From: Candidatus Parvarchaeota archaeon
GTDB taxonomy: Archaea; Micrarchaeota; Micrarchaeia; Anstonellales; VGKX01
Direction of reading: 5' to 3'
NCBI GenBank assembly: GCA_016866895.1
Contig: VGKX01000042.1
Location: 1 to 8,046, forward strand
DNA length: 8,046 nt
Shown in pieces: positions 6,460-8,046 of the stretch (its first letter is position 1; each line of letters opens with the position of its first letter). A program made the translations under genes and the position numbers. Under the pieces are notes generated by a model. It saw only the letters and a program-made list of their open reading frames with translations, was not told the origin of the DNA and searched no databases.

Positions 6460-7557
6460 GTCAAACAGGTATTTTGAGTCCTGCGGCCCTGGACAGGCTT
6501 CAGGATGGTATTGCACCGAGAAGATTGGATGCGACTTGTGCGCAATGCCCTCGTTGGTGTTGTCATTGCAATTGATATGTGTCTGCTTGAAATCCTTGGA
6601 GAGCCCCGAGATGTCGATTGCATAGCCGTGGTTTTGGGTGGTTACCATCACGCGGTCGTTTTCAATGTCCAGCACTGGGTGATTGCTGCCCCTGTGGCCG
6701 AATTTGAGCTTGAAGGTTTTTGCGCCAGCAGCTTTTCCTATTATCTGGTGGCCAAGGCAGATGCCAAGCATTGGAAAGTCAAAACATGACTTGACTGTTG
6801 CGGCAATTGAGCCGAGCAGTTCCGGGTCGCCTGGGCCGTTTGAAACAACTATTCCCGAAGGGCTGTAGTCCTTGATAGTTTTTGCATCAGTGTATGCAGG
6901 CACGACAATTACTTCAAGCCCCCTTGTTACCAGCTCGCGGACAATGTTGTATTTTGCCCCACAGTCGATAAGAACCACTGATTTTGCGCCCTTGCCAAAC
7001 CTCCTGGTTTTGCTTTGAGTCACCTTGCCAACAAAATCAACTGCCGAATAATGGTCTTTCTTGGCATGCTGCAAAAGACTTGGAAGGTCGGGCTGATTGG
7101 AACCCACATAAAGTGAACAGGGCATTACGCCCTGGGTCCTGATTTTCCTGACTACAGCCCTTGTATCAATACCTTCAATGCCACCAATGCCGTGGTCCAA
7201 AAGAAGCCTTGAGACGCTCCTGTCTGATTTGTAATGGTGCGGCTCTCTGCAAAGCTGCCGAACAACAAAACCCGATACGTGCACCTTGAGGCTTTCAAAA
7301 TCGTCAGGATTGATTCCGTAGTTGCCAATAAGAGGGTAGGTCATTGTCAGGACCTGGCCTGCATACGACGGGTCGGTAAGCGCCTCCTGGTAGCCTGTCA
7401 TGGACGTGTTGAAGACAAGCTCGCCTGAGTATGTACCCTCGCAGCCAAACCCCTTGCCAAAAAAAACAGAACCGTCTGAAAGAACTAGCGCAGCAACAAG
7501 GCTGTCTTGTGGATTTTTGTATAACACTTGCGACCCACAGCTAAACTTGCCAGCCAA
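6439..7557 (-). CDS. carA: Carbamoyl phosphate synthase, small (glutamine amidotransferase) subunit
   Basis: Hydrolyses glutamine and channels ammonia to CarB. 372 residues if started at TTG 7557. The N-terminal CPSase small-subunit domain runs from about 20 to 150 (LVLSDGSVFFGKGFG, NTSMTGYQEALTDPSYAGQ, YPLIGNYGI). The class I glutamine amidotransferase domain runs from about 190 to 370: SNGPGDP at 239-245, nucleophile Cys267 in GICLGHQIIG, and His351 and Glu353 in QYHPEACPGP completing the triad. The start is uncertain. There is no ATG before the conserved region; TTG 7557 and GTG 7527 are the candidates, and neither has a strong ribosome-binding site. GTG 7527 leaves a leader closer to family length. 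An ATCTTTAAAA box A-like element just upstream of 7557 would put a transcript start near 7539, which also favours the GTG. The C-terminus is shortened by the 11-bp duplication; argF follows 22 bases later. Confidence 0.95.
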   Translation of the reverse strand: MAGKFSCGSQVLYKNPQDSLVAALVLSDGSVFFGKGFGCEGTYSGELVFNTSMTGYQEALTDPSYAGQVLTMTYPLIGNYGINPDDFESLKVHVSGFVVRQLCREPHHYKSDRSVSRLLLDHGIGGIEGIDTRAVVRKIRTQGVMPCSLYVGSNQPDLPSLLQHAKKDHYSAVDFVGKVTQSKTRRFGKGAKSVVLIDCGAKYNIVRELVTRGLEVIVVPAYTDAKTIKDYSPSGIVVSNGPGDPELLGSIAATVKSCFDFPMLGICLGHQIIGKAAGAKTFKLKFGHRGSNHPVLDIENDRVMVTTQNHGYAIDISGLSKDFKQTHINCNDNTNEGIAHKSHPIFSVQYHPEACPGPQDSKYLFDKFVKSL

Positions 7558-7587
7558 GAATTTTAAAGATATTGCTTTATTGGACTT

Positions 7588-7761
7588 TTACCCGTCCATA
7601 ACAAAATCCAAAAAATTCTGCAGAATTAACTCGTTGTTTTTGCCCTTGTCAGGTGAGTTGAACAGCCGCTCCCTTTGAGCCATTGGGGTGCGCGGCTTTT
7701 TCTTCTCCAAATCCTCAAACTGCCGCGTGTTGAAGTCTGGGTGGAACAACATTTGAAACAT
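7588..7761 (-). CDS. 57-residue hypothetical protein at the head of the carA cluster
   Basis: A short ORF from ATG 7759-7761 (second Met codon at 7750-7752) to TAA 7588-7590. The 57 residues begin MFQMLFHPDFNTRQFEDLE, are mainly polar and charged in the middle (KKKPRTPMAQRERLF), and end with an amphipathic stretch (ELILQNFLDFVMDG). There is no membrane segment or cysteine. A box A-like TTTATAA centred about 28 bases before the ATG would start transcription almost at the ATG, i.e. a leaderless message, common in archaea; this is the main support for its being real. It is in the same frame as carA, separated by the TAA and about ten codons. It could be a small protein of its own or a leader ORF. 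No known family is recognised. An inverted repeat lies over its start. Confidence 0.5.
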   Translation of the reverse strand: MFQMLFHPDFNTRQFEDLEKKKPRTPMAQRERLFNSPDKGKNNELILQNFLDFVMDG

Positions 7762-7770
7762 TTTGTTCCA
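7742..7770. repeat. 8-bp perfect inverted repeat, possible operator
   Basis: TGGAACAA (7742-7749) and TTGTTCCA (7763-7770) are exact reverse complements with a 13-base spacer. The arm centres are 21 bases apart, about two helical turns, as expected for a dimeric DNA-binding protein. The repeat spans the start codon and predicted transcription start of the 57-residue ORF, where a bound repressor would block the cluster. Operator function is inference. Confidence 0.45.
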
Positions 7771-7899
7771 AATAAAACAAAGAAGTTATAAATAAGCCAT
7801 GCTTGAAGGTTGGGGCTGAAAAGGTAAGAAAGTAATATTAATAGTGCAAACAATAGGAGTTATCTTAAGAAATTTCCCAAGTTGTGCGAAGTGATTGTT
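7762..7899. promoter_or_regulatory. Divergent promoter region between the carA cluster and argH
   Basis: 138 AT-rich bases separate the two divergent transcription units. On the minus strand TTTATAA (7786-7792) is a good box A at the right distance for a start at about 7762. On the plus strand the best candidate is the AT-rich run around 7833-7843, preceded by purines (GAAAG); it would start transcription near 7863, about 37 bases before ATG 7900. The plus-strand element is weak. No RNA gene or terminator is seen here. Confidence 0.45.
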
Positions 7900-8046
7900 A
7901 TGGATAAAAAAATCGGAAAAGGATTTGAGAAGGGTGAAAAAATGCTCTGGCAGGGAAGGCTTGGAAAAAAGCCCGCGGAGTTCGTGTTTGACTACATGTC
8001 GGCAGAAAACGTGGAGCTTGACTCACATCTTGTTGAGCACGACATA
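7900..8046 (+). CDS. argH: Argininosuccinate lyase, N-terminal fragment (3' end outside window)
   Basis: Splits argininosuccinate into arginine and fumarate, the last step of arginine synthesis. Only 49 codons are present. The match is at MLWQGRLGKK (15-24), corresponding to the family's N-terminal LWGGRF/LWQKG motif, then F-x-x-x-x-x-x-x-x-LDSHLVEHDI, corresponding to its 'fD..L...DI' segment. The catalytic residues lie beyond the window. Two starts are possible: ATG 7900, with GAAGTGAT 4 bases upstream, and ATG 7942, with GGGTGA 4 bases upstream. The second would begin the protein right at LWQGRL, as most family members do, and is at least as likely; the first adds a Lys-rich 14-residue leader. 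It is transcribed away from the carA-argF-carB cluster and shares the intergenic control region with it. Confidence 0.8.
   Translation, partial: MDKKIGKGFEKGEKMLWQGRLGKKPAEFVFDYMSAENVELDSHLVEHDI

Noticed and set aside
7626..7853. 75-codon minus-strand frame with a hydrophobic N-terminus
   Set aside because: Its hydrophobic part comes from the AT-rich divergent promoter region and the rest runs out of frame over the 57-residue ORF, which has a better-placed box A. It has no ribosome-binding site and its second half looks like random translation.
1..8046. CRISPR array, tRNA, rRNA or insertion sequence
   Set aside because: No spaced direct repeats, no cloverleaf with a TTCRA-type arm in the intergenic stretches, and no transposase-like protein or terminal repeats were seen; almost all of the window is coding.

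Overview
The window looks archaeal, most likely from a DPANN-type genome (Diapherotrites- or Micrarchaeota-like is my guess; low confidence on lineage). Grounds: ribosome-binding sites of the archaeal AGGTGA form, AT-rich box A-like elements upstream of start codons, close packing with start/stop overlaps, and small membrane proteins opening with a K-E-F-L-K-P-T motif that I associate from memory with DPANN genomes.

Layout. Positions 1-609 (+ strand): the 3' end of a protein with a probable secreted beta-rich C-terminus, then a very basic coiled-coil protein of unknown function. Positions 679-7761 (- strand, read right to left): a 57-residue unknown ORF, carA, argF, three small paralogous membrane proteins, carB, and a membrane-anchored single-HKD phospholipase D-like protein. 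Positions 7762-7899: a divergent intergenic region. Positions 7900-8046 (+ strand): the 5' end of argH, cut by the window edge.

The recognised enzymes form one pathway. CarA and CarB make carbamoyl phosphate from glutamine, bicarbonate and ATP. ArgF transfers the carbamoyl group to ornithine to give citrulline. ArgH, on the divergent side, releases arginine and fumarate from argininosuccinate. ArgG, which would link ArgF and ArgH, is not in the window.

The least explained part is the cassette of three tandem small membrane proteins (4522-5472) sitting between argF and carB. They share an N-terminal motif, a Val-Pro in the first membrane segment and a fixed-spacing D-x6-G-x3-S-Y-x-A motif in the last one. 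Other points of note: Asp in place of the usual Cys in the ornithine-binding HCLP motif of ArgF; an 11-bp tandem duplication that cuts off the end of carA and uncouples it from argF; and an 8-bp perfect inverted repeat over the start of the 57-residue ORF, which could be an operator for the whole cluster.
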